Shown here piece by piece: positions 48,595 to 64,000 of a stretch of DNA of 64,000 bases. A model generated the notes under the pieces. The model worked only from the letters and a program-made list of their open reading frames with translations, made no database searches and had not been told where the DNA came from. Position numbers and translations under genes: made by a program. How positions within the stretch are numbered: position 1 is the first letter of the stretch; every line of letters starts with the position of its first letter. This stretch comes from Pratylenchus scribneri (Eukaryota; Nematoda; Chromadorea; Rhabditida; Pratylenchidae): contig JAQSEB010000082.1 of NCBI GenBank assembly GCA_030063045.1, positions 3,489,179 through 3,553,178 of the forward strand, given 5' to 3'.

Positions 48595-49396
48595 CGGCCA
48601 GCAGAGGAAGCTAATATGTAGGGGGGAAAAGGAAGCTAATAATGTTGGCCTTGAGGAGAAAGGAAGCTAATATAAGTTGAGGAAGAAGATGGCAAAAGGC
48701 CAATCCATATCCATATCGTCTTGTTTTAGTCTTCTATGGCCAAAAAAGGAAATTTGTTGAATAGATAATGCGGATGAGAGGGATTTTTGCTCTAGGCAAG
48801 ATTTCTTGTCAAAAATAATGAGAATATCGAATAATTTGACATCTATTTCATCAAATTAAGCAACAAATTTGACTAAAATAAAACTAAAAGTTAATCTTCA
48901 TAGCCTGGAGTTTTACGTTGAAAAAGACTAGGTTTAGAGCTCAAAGCAAAGGGTTTTTAGACTAGGCTAGGTCAGGTTTAGGATTCGAATAGGCGAAAGG
49001 AATGTCACCCCCATCAAGCCTTTTTTTATGAATAATTTTAGCATTGACAATCTAAAGCTTACATAAATTATCATTGGGCTCTTAAACGCCGAATTGTCGG
49101 CCTAAACTTTTCAATGGTGAAATGGTCGGCTAAACTCCATCCTCAAAACATAGAGAAAACGGGGTGTACGGACACAAATTCAAATTTTATATTGAAATTT
49201 TGTCTAATAATATAAAAATTTTGGGCATTCCAACATTATAGCGAACTTTCGGGTCCAGCGGGTCCTGTTCCTGCCATATACCATTCGACGAGCTGAATTT
49301 AACGGTAACACATTTGTTGTCCTCTATAATATTTCCCATATAATTAATTAGTAATTAACCCAATTAATAAATCCTTTTTAATTAAAAAATAAAATT

Positions 49397-49580
49397 AAAA
49401 AAGAACGTCCTCCGATGCCCCCAATGGGGGCATATTAAACCAGCGCCGGAGGGCTTCGCCTGGCTTGCTTTTTGGGTTTTTGTGTTACCACTTTCCGAAA
49501 CCTGGGGCCGGTAGCTCCTTTCGACCAAAGTGGGGGGATTCCCAATGTTTGGAGGGTCTCGAAAAGAAGCAAGCCGTCCG
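49397..49580 (-). ncRNA. Candidate structured RNA-polymerase-III-type transcript
   Basis: A GC-rich segment in AT-rich surroundings. On the minus strand TATATATA (49599-49606) is followed about 25 nt later by a segment whose ends pair: GGCTTGCTT near 49567-49575 with AAGCAAGCC at 49462-49470. Near the 3' end CCTCCG (49447-49452) pairs with CGGAGG (49409-49414) around a perfect 8-bp hairpin ATGCCCCC-ATT-GGGGGCAT (49415-49433), then a run of six T (49397-49402) that would serve as a Pol III terminator. Length about 180 nt. I checked it against what I remember of U6, 7SK, 7SL, RNase MRP and 5S and recognised none. The overlapping 111-codon minus frame is less convincing. Confidence 0.45.
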
Positions 49581-49924
49581 CATTCATTTTTGAGGGCGTA
49601 TATATAGAAAGAAGAAATGGAAGGGGCTAAAAATTTATGGGATGCACAGGGAAGGAGAGAGGCAGCCAACGAAAAAGGGTCTCTTACGTGAATCTTCAAT
49701 ACACTATTTATATTCATTCTTTGTCATCTCTATCCTCCACATTGGTTGTTTTTTTTTATTTTTCTTTCGAGATCATTGGAATGGATGGAATTCTAAAGTG
49801 ATTCTCACTCTAATTTAACAATGGGTTGAGTTTGAGTCTTGAGTGGCGTTTTGAAAATTTGTACATTTAAGTATTATAATTAAATTTAACTCTAATAAAG
49901 CGGTAACCGGCTTTAGACCTTACT

Positions 49925-50180
49925 AACCTTATACCATTTTGTAGATCTCGTCGAGACGCATTGTATAGTACATAAAATGTCAGGTTTTGATCAAAATTAA
50001 AGAGTTTAAAACCATAAACTGGAAAAATGGTTTAAACGGTTTAATTCCATTAAACCTGGCATATTATATACCATTCGACGCGTCTCGATGAGATCTACAA
50101 ATTGGTATAAATATTTGTATTTGTAGGGTCTAAAACCGGTTTCTGATTCTGATTTATTAAAAATTAAAAACTGTTTCTGT
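49925..50180 (+). mobile_element. Family A MITE without minisatellite (copy A7)
   Basis: Inverted ends: ttataccattttgtagatct, cgtcgagacgcattg on the left and the reverse complement of atgagatctacaaattggta, ccattcgacgcgtctcg on the right. The interior holds only one degenerate piece of the 46-bp unit. The outer right part (aaaaccggtttctgattctg, attaaaaactgttt) matches copy A3. This may show the element before expansion. Confidence 0.75.
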
Positions 50181-50466
50181 TTTGTCGTTAAAAAAAATAT
50201 TCCCCTCTATAAATTTGGAACAAAAATGCCAAAAGTCCATCCAATCTCAAAACAAAATTATGCCTCGGTGTCGGTGGAAGTAAATTAAAATCAATTTTTA
50301 TCACATAAATTATAAATTATTTGCTAGGATAGGATATAAATAAAATAACAAAAAAAAAATATCCTCTTTCTACATTTCGCAATTAATACCCAACGCCCTA
50401 CCAAACCTATCTATCTATATTTTAATAAGCTTATTTTATACCATTACCACATTTCTTATCTTTTAG

Positions 50467-52381
50467 ATGAATCGGCTAACAAAAATTCAAAGTTTGAATA
50501 AAATTAATGAAAAGGAGCTGCATCTCGGGATTGCTGGCGACTCAAGTAAAAAAACAATAAATTAATCTACGAATAAATTACTCAATTTCAGATAAATCTT
50601 GGCATCAAAAGTACAAGGATTCCGCGTGGATTTATGTTGGAAATCTTCCATATGAATTGAATGAAGGCGATTTGCTCGCAGTTTTTTCACAGTTTGATTT
50701 TTAAAAAAAAACTTCTATTTCATTAATTATTATTTTAAGGTATGGCGAGATTGTCAATGTGAATTTGGTCCGCGATTGGAAAACTGGGAAATCCAAAGGC
50801 TTTGGATTCATTTGCTATCAGGATCAGCGGTATATTTTTTGGATATTTTTTAATTTGTCGATAAGATGAAATGGTTTTGTGGTTTACCTAAACTCCCAAA
50901 CCTTATACTTAATCGATCGGAATAGCCAGACGCATCATTTGATTATGTTTTGGTTTGCGTTTAACCAATTCTAACTTAGTTTTGAACCATTAAACCAAAA
51001 TTGGTTTAAACCGTTTAATACCCTTTAATTGTTGACCAAACCATTCACAAATTATATACCATTCATTGCGTTTTGACCAGCTCTATCCAATTTTGGGTAT
51101 ATTGTTAGGGATTGTACATTGTAGGATAAACCCTCTTAACCATTATAATTTTGCCATTCTCAATGTTTTCATTTAAGTTCAACCGTGTTGGCGGTGGATA
51201 ATTTCAATGGGATAAAGTTGGTTGGTCGCGTCATCCAGGTGGACCATGTCGACCAATATAAGGTTCCGAAATACCGGGAAGATGCGCCAGAAGAAATTCG
51301 CAAAATATGGGAAGAAGGATGCGCACCAAAACCAATAAATATTCCGGCCGAAGACTTGGAGGAGGCGGCCAAACGAGAAAAGCGGGAACAAAAGAAGAAG
51401 CTGAAGAAAATGGAAGAAAATTTGGTGGAGCTGGATGAGGATGAAGTGAGCAAGGAATTTAGGAAAGCGAGAAGGGCATTGAAGAAGGAGAAAAAGCAGC
51501 TGAAAAAAATGATGAAGAGAGCGAAGCGAGAGCCGACACCGGAAGAGGAGCGAGGACATGCCGACGATGCGGGCCGATGGGATTTGAAGAAGAAGAAGCT
51601 GGACGATGAGGACATGTTGGATGTGGGTTTTTGTACTTGGGATTGGGACTAGGGGCTACGGTTAGGATTTGGGGATCGTAGGTTGGCCAATTTTGGAAAT
51701 TTCTAGACTTCGTACAGACTTAAAAATTGGCTCATACAATTCGGCATGGTCAATTTGGTCTATGAAATTTCCATTTCAAACCGATTTGAGCTTGTTTTGA
51801 AAAATTGAACCTTTTTTAACAAAACCAATTTTGGTTCACAAACTTTTCTCTACGCTTTAACATTAATTGAAATTTAATAAGCTAAATCGACTAGGCTGAG
51901 TCAAACGAGCTTATTCTCAAGTCTCTGAATTGATTAGAAACCCAGCAGATTTCAATAATTCACGCAAAAAACCCACCTACCCATCATAAACCTCGGCTAT
52001 TAAATCATAAAAAATTATTGATATTCCTTTATTTGGGAATTCAACTCTATTAGTGCCAATTCTAATTATTTTAATTTATCCATTTATAAATAATTATTCA
52101 GGACACGAAATTCTATGGCCAAAATGATCATTTCAACTTTGGCAAGAAACCAAAGATGGATAAAGAAGAGCCAAAATACAACGTCCGGCCAGACTTTGAC
52201 AAAGCGGATTGGCGTGACATTGAAATCTTCAAATATGCCCGAGAATATGAGCGAAAAACAAAAGGTAATCCAAATTATTTTTTAATTTATTAAAATATTT
52301 AATTCATTTCCAGGAGAGAAGCAAGTTTTTTGGAAACCCGAAGAGCACTATGTCCCGAATCGGATTGCGCCAAAAAAATGA
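50467..52381 (+). CDS. rbmx2: RBMX2/Ist3-type RRM splicing factor, six exons
   Basis: Spliceosome-associated RNA-binding protein; the yeast relative Ist3/Snu17 is part of the RES complex (established for the family). Exons 50467-50545, 50592-50691, 50740-50829, 51178-51622, 52102-52264, 52314-52381; total 945 nt, 314 codons plus stop, phases all agreeing. The N-terminus MNRLTKIQSLNKINEKEL and WHQKYKDSAWIYVGNLPYEL match the family. The RRM spans about 37-115, with RNP2 IYVGNL (40-45) and RNP1 KGFGFICY (79-86), then QRSTVLAVDNFNGIKLVGR. Residues 150-235 are a charged Lys/Glu coiled-coil-like tail, and the end is WKPEEHYVPNRIAPKK. The ATG abuts an acceptor (ttatcttttag), consistent with trans-splicing. 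Poly(A) signal AATAAA at 52448. Intron 3 holds a family A element. Confidence 0.92.
50905..51140 (-). mobile_element. Family A MITE (copy A8) in RBMX2 intron 3
   Basis: The near end reads ttaatcgatcggaatagcca, gacgcatcatttgattatgt; one 46-bp unit (51003-51045); the far end reads accattcattgcgttttgac, cagctctatccaattttggg, ggataaaccctcttaaccat. Almost the whole intron is this element. Confidence 0.75.
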
Positions 52382-52447
52382 ACATGTGGAGAATATATTT
52401 TTGCGTGTTTTTATCAAAAATTTATTTTTATTTTTTAATCAGCTTTG

Positions 52448-52453
52448 AATAAA
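52448..52453 (+). terminator. RBMX2 polyadenylation signal
   Basis: AATAAA 67 nt after the RBMX2 stop codon. The facing acetylcholinesterase gene has AATAAA on the minus strand at 52520-52525, directly after its stop, so the two 3' ends nearly touch. Confidence 0.6.
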
Positions 52454-52527
52454 AAATATGATGACATAAAATTTGAATACCCGTTTAAAAATGAGAATCA
52501 TCAAAATTTTCAAGTCCATTTTATTAA

Positions 52528-57931
<5,404 letters not shown>

Positions 57932-57944
57932 CTATAAATAATAC

Positions 57945-60900
57945 TTTATTAATAATTTATTGATTTTTTGCAAAATTTAGTGAATATCGTATTTAAATAT
58001 ATTTTATTGATTTTTTAATAGATATTAATGAATATCGTATTTAAATATTTTTTGTAGAATATTAAAATATATATATTTTTGTATAATTTTATTAATTTTT
58101 TGTAGAATATTAAAATATACTTTTTTTATAATTTTATTAATTTTTTGTAGAATATTAAAATATAAATATTTTTTTATAATTTTATTAATTTTTTGTAGAA
58201 TATTAAAATATAAATATTTTTTATAATTTTATTAATTTTTTGTAGAATATTAAAATATACTTTTTTTATAATTTTATTAATTTTTTGTAGAATATTAAAA
58301 TATATATATTTTTTATAATTTTATTAATTTTTTGTAGAATATTAATATATATATATTTTTTATAATTTTATTAATTTTTTGTAGAATATTAAAATATATA
58401 TATTTTTTTATAATTTTATTAATTTTTTGTAGAATATTAAAATATACTTTTTTTATAATTTCATTAATTTTTTGTAGAATATTAATATATATATATTTTT
58501 GTATAATTTTATTAATTTTTTGTAGAATATTAATATATATATATTTTTGTATAATTTTATTAATTTTTTGTAGAATATTAATATATATATATTTTTTTAT
58601 AATTTTATTAATTTTTTGTAGAATATTAATATATATATATTTTTGTATAATTTTATTAATTTTTTGTAGAATATTAAAATATACTTTTTTTATAATTTTA
58701 TTAATTTTTTGTAGAATATTAATATATATATATTTTTGTATAATTTTATTAATTTTTTGTAGAATATTAAAATATACTTTTTTTATAATTTTATTAATTT
58801 TTTGTAGAATATTAAAATATAAATATTTTTTTATAATTTTATTAATTTTTTGTAGAATATTAAAATATAAATATTTTTTATAATTTTATTAATTTTTTGT
58901 AGAATATTAAAATATACTTTTTTTATAATTTTATTAATTTTTTGTAGAATATTAAAATATATATATTTTTTATAATTTTATTAATTTTTTGTAGAATATT
59001 AATATATATATATTTTTTATAATTTTATTAATTTTTTGTAGAATATTAAAATATATATATTTTTTTATAATTTTATTAATTTTTTGTAGAATATTAAAAT
59101 ATACTTTTTTTATAATTTCATTAATTTTTTGTAGAATATTAATATATATATATTTTTGTATAATTTTATTAATTTTTTGTAGAATATTAAAATATATATT
59201 TTTTATAATTTTATTAATTTTTTGTAGAATATTAAAATATATATATTTTTTTATAATTTTATTAATTTTTTGTAGAATATTAAAATATACTTTTTTTATA
59301 ATTTTATTAATTTTTTGTAGAATATTAAAATATAAATATTTTTTTATAATTTTATTAATTTTTTGTAGAATATTAATATATATATATTTTTGTATAATTT
59401 TATTAATTTTTTGTAGAATATTAAAATATACTTTTTTTATAATTTTATTAATTTTTTGTAGAATATTAATATATATATATATTTTTGTATAATTTTATTA
59501 ATTTTTTGTAGAATATTAAAATATATATATTTTTTTATAATTTTATTAATTTTTTGTAGAATATTAATATATATATATTTTTTTATAATTTTATTAATTT
59601 TTTGTAGAATATTAATATATATATATTTTTGTATAATTTTATTAATTTTTTGTAGAATATTAATATATATATATTTTTTTATAATTTTATTAATTTTTTG
59701 TAGAATATTAATATATATATATTTTTGTATAATTTTATTAATTTTTTGTAGAATATTAAAATATACTTTTTTTATAATTTTATTAATTTTTTGTAGAATA
59801 TTAATATATATATATTTTTGTATAATTTTATTAATTTTTTGTAGAATATTAAAATATACTTTTTTTTTTTATAATTTTATTAATTTTTTGTAGAATATTA
59901 ATATATATATATTTTTTTATAATTTTATTAATTTTTTGTAGAATATTAAAATATACTTTTTTTTATAATTTTATTAATTTTTTGTAGAATATTAAAATAT
60001 ATATTTTTTTATAATTTTATTAATTTTTTGTAGAATATTAAAATATACTTTTTTTTATAATTTTATTAATTTTTTGTAGAATATTAAAATATACTTTTTT
60101 TATAATTTTTATTAATTTTTTGTAGAATATTAAAATATATATATTTTTGTATAATTTTATTAATTTTTTGTAGAATATTAAAATATACTTTTTTTATAAT
60201 TTTATTAATTTTTTGTAGAATATTAAAATATACTTTTTTTATAATTTTTATTAATTTTTTGTAGAATATTAATATATATATATTTTTGTATAATTTTATT
60301 AATTTTTTGTAGAATATTAAAATATACTTTTTTTATAATTTTATTAATTTTTTGTAGAATATTAAAATATAAATATTTTTTTATAATTTTATTAATTTTT
60401 TGTAGAATATTAAAATATAAATATTTTTTTATAATTTTATTAATTTTTTGTAGAATATTAAAATATAAATATTTTTTTATAATTTTATTAATTTTTTGTA
60501 GAATATTAAAATATATATATTTTTGTATAATTTTATTAATTTTTTGTAGAATATTAAAATATACTTTTTTTTATAATTTTATTAATTTTTTGTAGAATAT
60601 TAAAATATACTTTTTTTATAATTTTATTAATTTTTTGTAGAATATTAATATATATATATTTTTTTATAATTTTATTAATTTTTTGTAGAATATTAAAATA
60701 TATATATTTTTTTATAATTTTATTAATTTTTTGTAGAATATTAATATATATATATTTTTTTATAATTTTATTAATTTTTTGTAGAATATTAATATATATA
60801 TATTTTTTTATAATTTTATTAATTTTTTGTAGAATATTAAAATATATATATTTTTTTATAATTTTATTAATTTTTTGTAGAATATTAATATATATATATT

Positions 60901-63900
60901 TTTTTATAATTTTATTAATTTTTTGTAGAATATTAATATATATATATTTTTGTATAATTTTATTAATTTTTTGTAGAATATTAAAATATATATATTTTTT
61001 TATAATTTTATTAATTTTTTGTAGAATATTAATATATATATATTTTTTTATAATTTTATTAATTTTTTGTAAAATATTAAAATATACTTTTTTTATAATT
61101 TTTATTAATTTTTTGTAGAATATTAAAATATATATATTTTTGTATAATTTTATTAATTTTTTGTAGAATATTAAAATATAAATATTTTTTTATAATTTTA
61201 TTAATTTTTTGTAGAATATTAAAATATAAATATTTTTTATAATTTTATTAATTTTTTGTAGAATATTAAAATATATATATTTTTTTATAATTTTATTAAT
61301 TTTTTGTAGAATATTAAAATATACTTTTTTTATAATTTCATTAATTTTTTGTAGAATATTAATATATATATATTTTTGTATAATTTTATTAATTTTTTGT
61401 AGAATATTAAAATATATATTTTTTATAATTTTATTAATTTTTTGTAGAATATTAAAATATATATATTTTTTTATAATTTTATTAATTTTTTGTAGAATAT
61501 TAAAATATAAATATTTTTTTATAATTTTATTAATTTTTTGTAGAATATTAAAATATAAATATTTTTTTATAATTTTATTAATTTTTTGTAGAATATTAAA
61601 ATATAAATATTTTTTTATAATTTTATTAATTTTTTGTAGAATATTAAAATATATATTTTTTTATAATTTTATTAATTTTTTGTAGAATATTAAAATATAC
61701 TTTTTTTATAATTTTTATTAATTTTTTGTAGAATATTAAAATATATATATTTTTGTATAATTTTATTAATTTTTTGTAGAATATTAAAATATAAATATTT
61801 TTTTATAATTTTATTAATTTTTTGTAGAATATTAAAATATAAATATTTTTTTATAATTTTATTAATTTTTTGTAGAATATTAAAATATACTTTTTTTATA
61901 ATTTTATTAATTTTTTGTAGAATATTAAAATATAAATATTTTTTTATAATTTTATTAATTTTTTGTAGAATATTAAAATATAAATATTTTTTTATAATTT
62001 TATTAATTTTTTGTAGAATATTAAAATATAAATATTTTTTTATAATTTTATTAATTTTTTGTAGAATATTAAAATATACTTTTTTTATAATTTTTATTAA
62101 TTTTTTGTAGAATATTAAAATATATATATTTTTGTATAATTTTATTAATTTTTTGTAGAATATTAAAATATAAATATTTTTTTATAATTTTATTAATTTT
62201 TTGTAGAATATTAAAATATAAATATTTTTTTATAATTTTTATTAATTTTTTGTAGAATATTAATATATATATATATATATTTTTGTATAATTTTATTAAT
62301 TTTTTGTAGAATATTAAAATATATATATTTTTTTATAATTTTATTAATTTTTTGTAGAATATTAATATATATATATTTTTGTATAATTTTATTAATTTTT
62401 TGTAGAATATTAATATATATATATTTTTGTATAATTTTATTAATTTTTTGTAGAATATTAAAATATACTTTTTTTATAATTTTATTAATTTTTTGTAGAA
62501 TATTAAAATATAAATATTTTTTTATAATTTTATTAATTTTTTGTAGAATATTAAAATATAAATATTTTTTTATAATTTTATTAATTTTTTGTAGAATATT
62601 AAAATATAAATATTTTTTTATAATTTTATTAATTTTTTGTAGAATATTAAAATATATATATTTTTGTATAATTTTATTAATTTTTTGTAGAATATTAAAA
62701 TATATATATTTTTGTATAATTTTATTAATTTTTTGTAGAATATTAAAATATATATTTTTTTATAATTTTATTAATTTTTTGTAGAATATTAAAATATACT
62801 TTTTTTATAATTTTATTAATTTTTTGTAGAATATTAAAATATACTTTTTTTATAATTTTTATTAATTTTTTGTAGAATATTAAAATATATATATTTTTGT
62901 ATAATTTTATTAATTTTTTGTAGAATATTAAAATATATATATTTTTTTATAATTTTTATTAATTTTTTGTAGAATATTAAAATATATATATTTTTTTATA
63001 ATTTTATTAATTTTTTGTAGAATATTAATATATATATATTTTTTTATAATTTTATTAATTTTTTGTAGAATATTAATATATATATATTTTTGTATAATTT
63101 TATTAATTTTTTGTAGAATATTAATATATATATATTTTTTTATAATTTTATTAATTTTTTGTAGAATATTAATATATATATTTTTGTATAATTTTATTAA
63201 TTTTTTGTAGAATATTAAAATATACTTTTTTTATAATTTTATTAATTTTTTGTAGAATATTAAAATATAAATATTTTTTTATAATTTTATTAATTTTTTG
63301 TAGAATATTAAAATATAAATATTTTTTTATAATTTTATTAATTTTTTGTAGAATATTAAAATATAAATATTTTTTTATAATTTTATTAATTTTTTGTAGA
63401 ATATTAAAATATATATATTTTTGTATAATTTTATTAATTTTTTGTAGAATATTAAAATATACTTTTTTTATAATTTTATTAATTTTTTGTAGAATATTAA
63501 AATATACTTTTTTTTATAATTTTATTATTTTTTGTAGAATATTAATATATATATATTTTTTTATAATTTTATTAATTTTTTGTAGAATATTAAAATATAT
63601 ATATTTTTTTTATAATTTTATTAATTTTTTGTAGAATATTAATATATATATATTTTTTTATAATTTTATTAATTTTTTGTAGAATATTAATATATATATA
63701 TTTTTGTATAATTTTATTAATTTTTTGTAGAATATTAAAATATATATATTTTTTTATAATTTTATTAATTTTTTGTAGAATATTAATAATATATATTTTT
63801 TTATAATTTTATTAATTTTTTGTAGAATATTAAAATATACTTTTTTTTATAATTTTTATTAATTTTTTGTAGAATATTAAAATATATATATTTTTGTATA

Positions 63901-64000
63901 ATTTTATTAATTTTTTGTAGAATATTAAAATATAAATATTTTTTTATAATTTTATTAATTTTTTGTAGAATATTAAAATATAAATATTTTTTATAATTTT
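57945..64000. repeat. AT-rich ~47-bp satellite, runs off the window
   Basis: About 125-130 tandem units of roughly 45-50 bp: a constant part taattttattaattttttg with tagaatatta and a variable linker (aaatatac, aaatataaat, atatatatat, with or without tttttgta). The first 100 bp (57945-58040) are diverged. A single-base variant (ttcattaatt) and its surrounding pattern of linkers recur about 657 bp apart (near 58459 and 59116), indicating a higher-order block of about 14 units, and again near 61336. It lies upstream of the first visible esterase exon. No gene is visible in it. Confidence 0.96.

Overview
The window is very AT-rich eukaryotic DNA that reads as nematode: short introns ending in TTTTCAG/TTTTTAG, start codons sitting directly on trans-splice-like acceptors, and protein genes closest (by remembered family sequence) to Caenorhabditis ACE-1, MKK7 and RBMX2. 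The base composition and a GC-AG intron suggest a plant-parasitic tylenchid such as a root-knot nematode, but that placement is inference.

Layout. 1-9.9 kb is a 19/25-bp satellite with higher-order structure. 9.9-35 kb is a gene-poor stretch holding many short inverted-repeat (MITE-like) elements, several minisatellites and two GC-rich islands, with one weak small-gene candidate near 26 kb. 35.4-44.6 kb is a ten-exon MAP kinase kinase 7 gene on the minus strand (521 codons reconstructed, all splice phases agreeing), whose introns hold at least five transposon-like insertions and a tRNA-Asn gene split by an insertion. 44.6-50.4 kb holds more MITEs, a small membrane-protein candidate and a GC-rich structured RNA candidate. 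50.5-52.4 kb is a six-exon RBMX2/Ist3-type RRM protein gene on the plus strand. 52.5-57.9 kb is an acetylcholinesterase gene on the minus strand (20 visible exons, complete catalytic triad and C-terminal tryptophan tail), tail-to-tail with RBMX2. Its last intron contains 0.75 kb of the same satellite that opens the window. Upstream of its first visible exon lies a second, unrelated AT-rich satellite of at least 6 kb that runs out of the window, so the missing N-terminus must lie beyond it or be lost.

The three recognised proteins are unrelated housekeeping or neuronal functions (JNK-pathway kinase, spliceosomal retention-and-splicing factor, synaptic esterase); no operon links them. The most distinctive feature of the window is how repeats are arranged: one dispersed inverted-repeat element family carries inside it a 46-bp minisatellite that varies from 0 to about 11 units between copies, and several copies sit in introns of the three genes.
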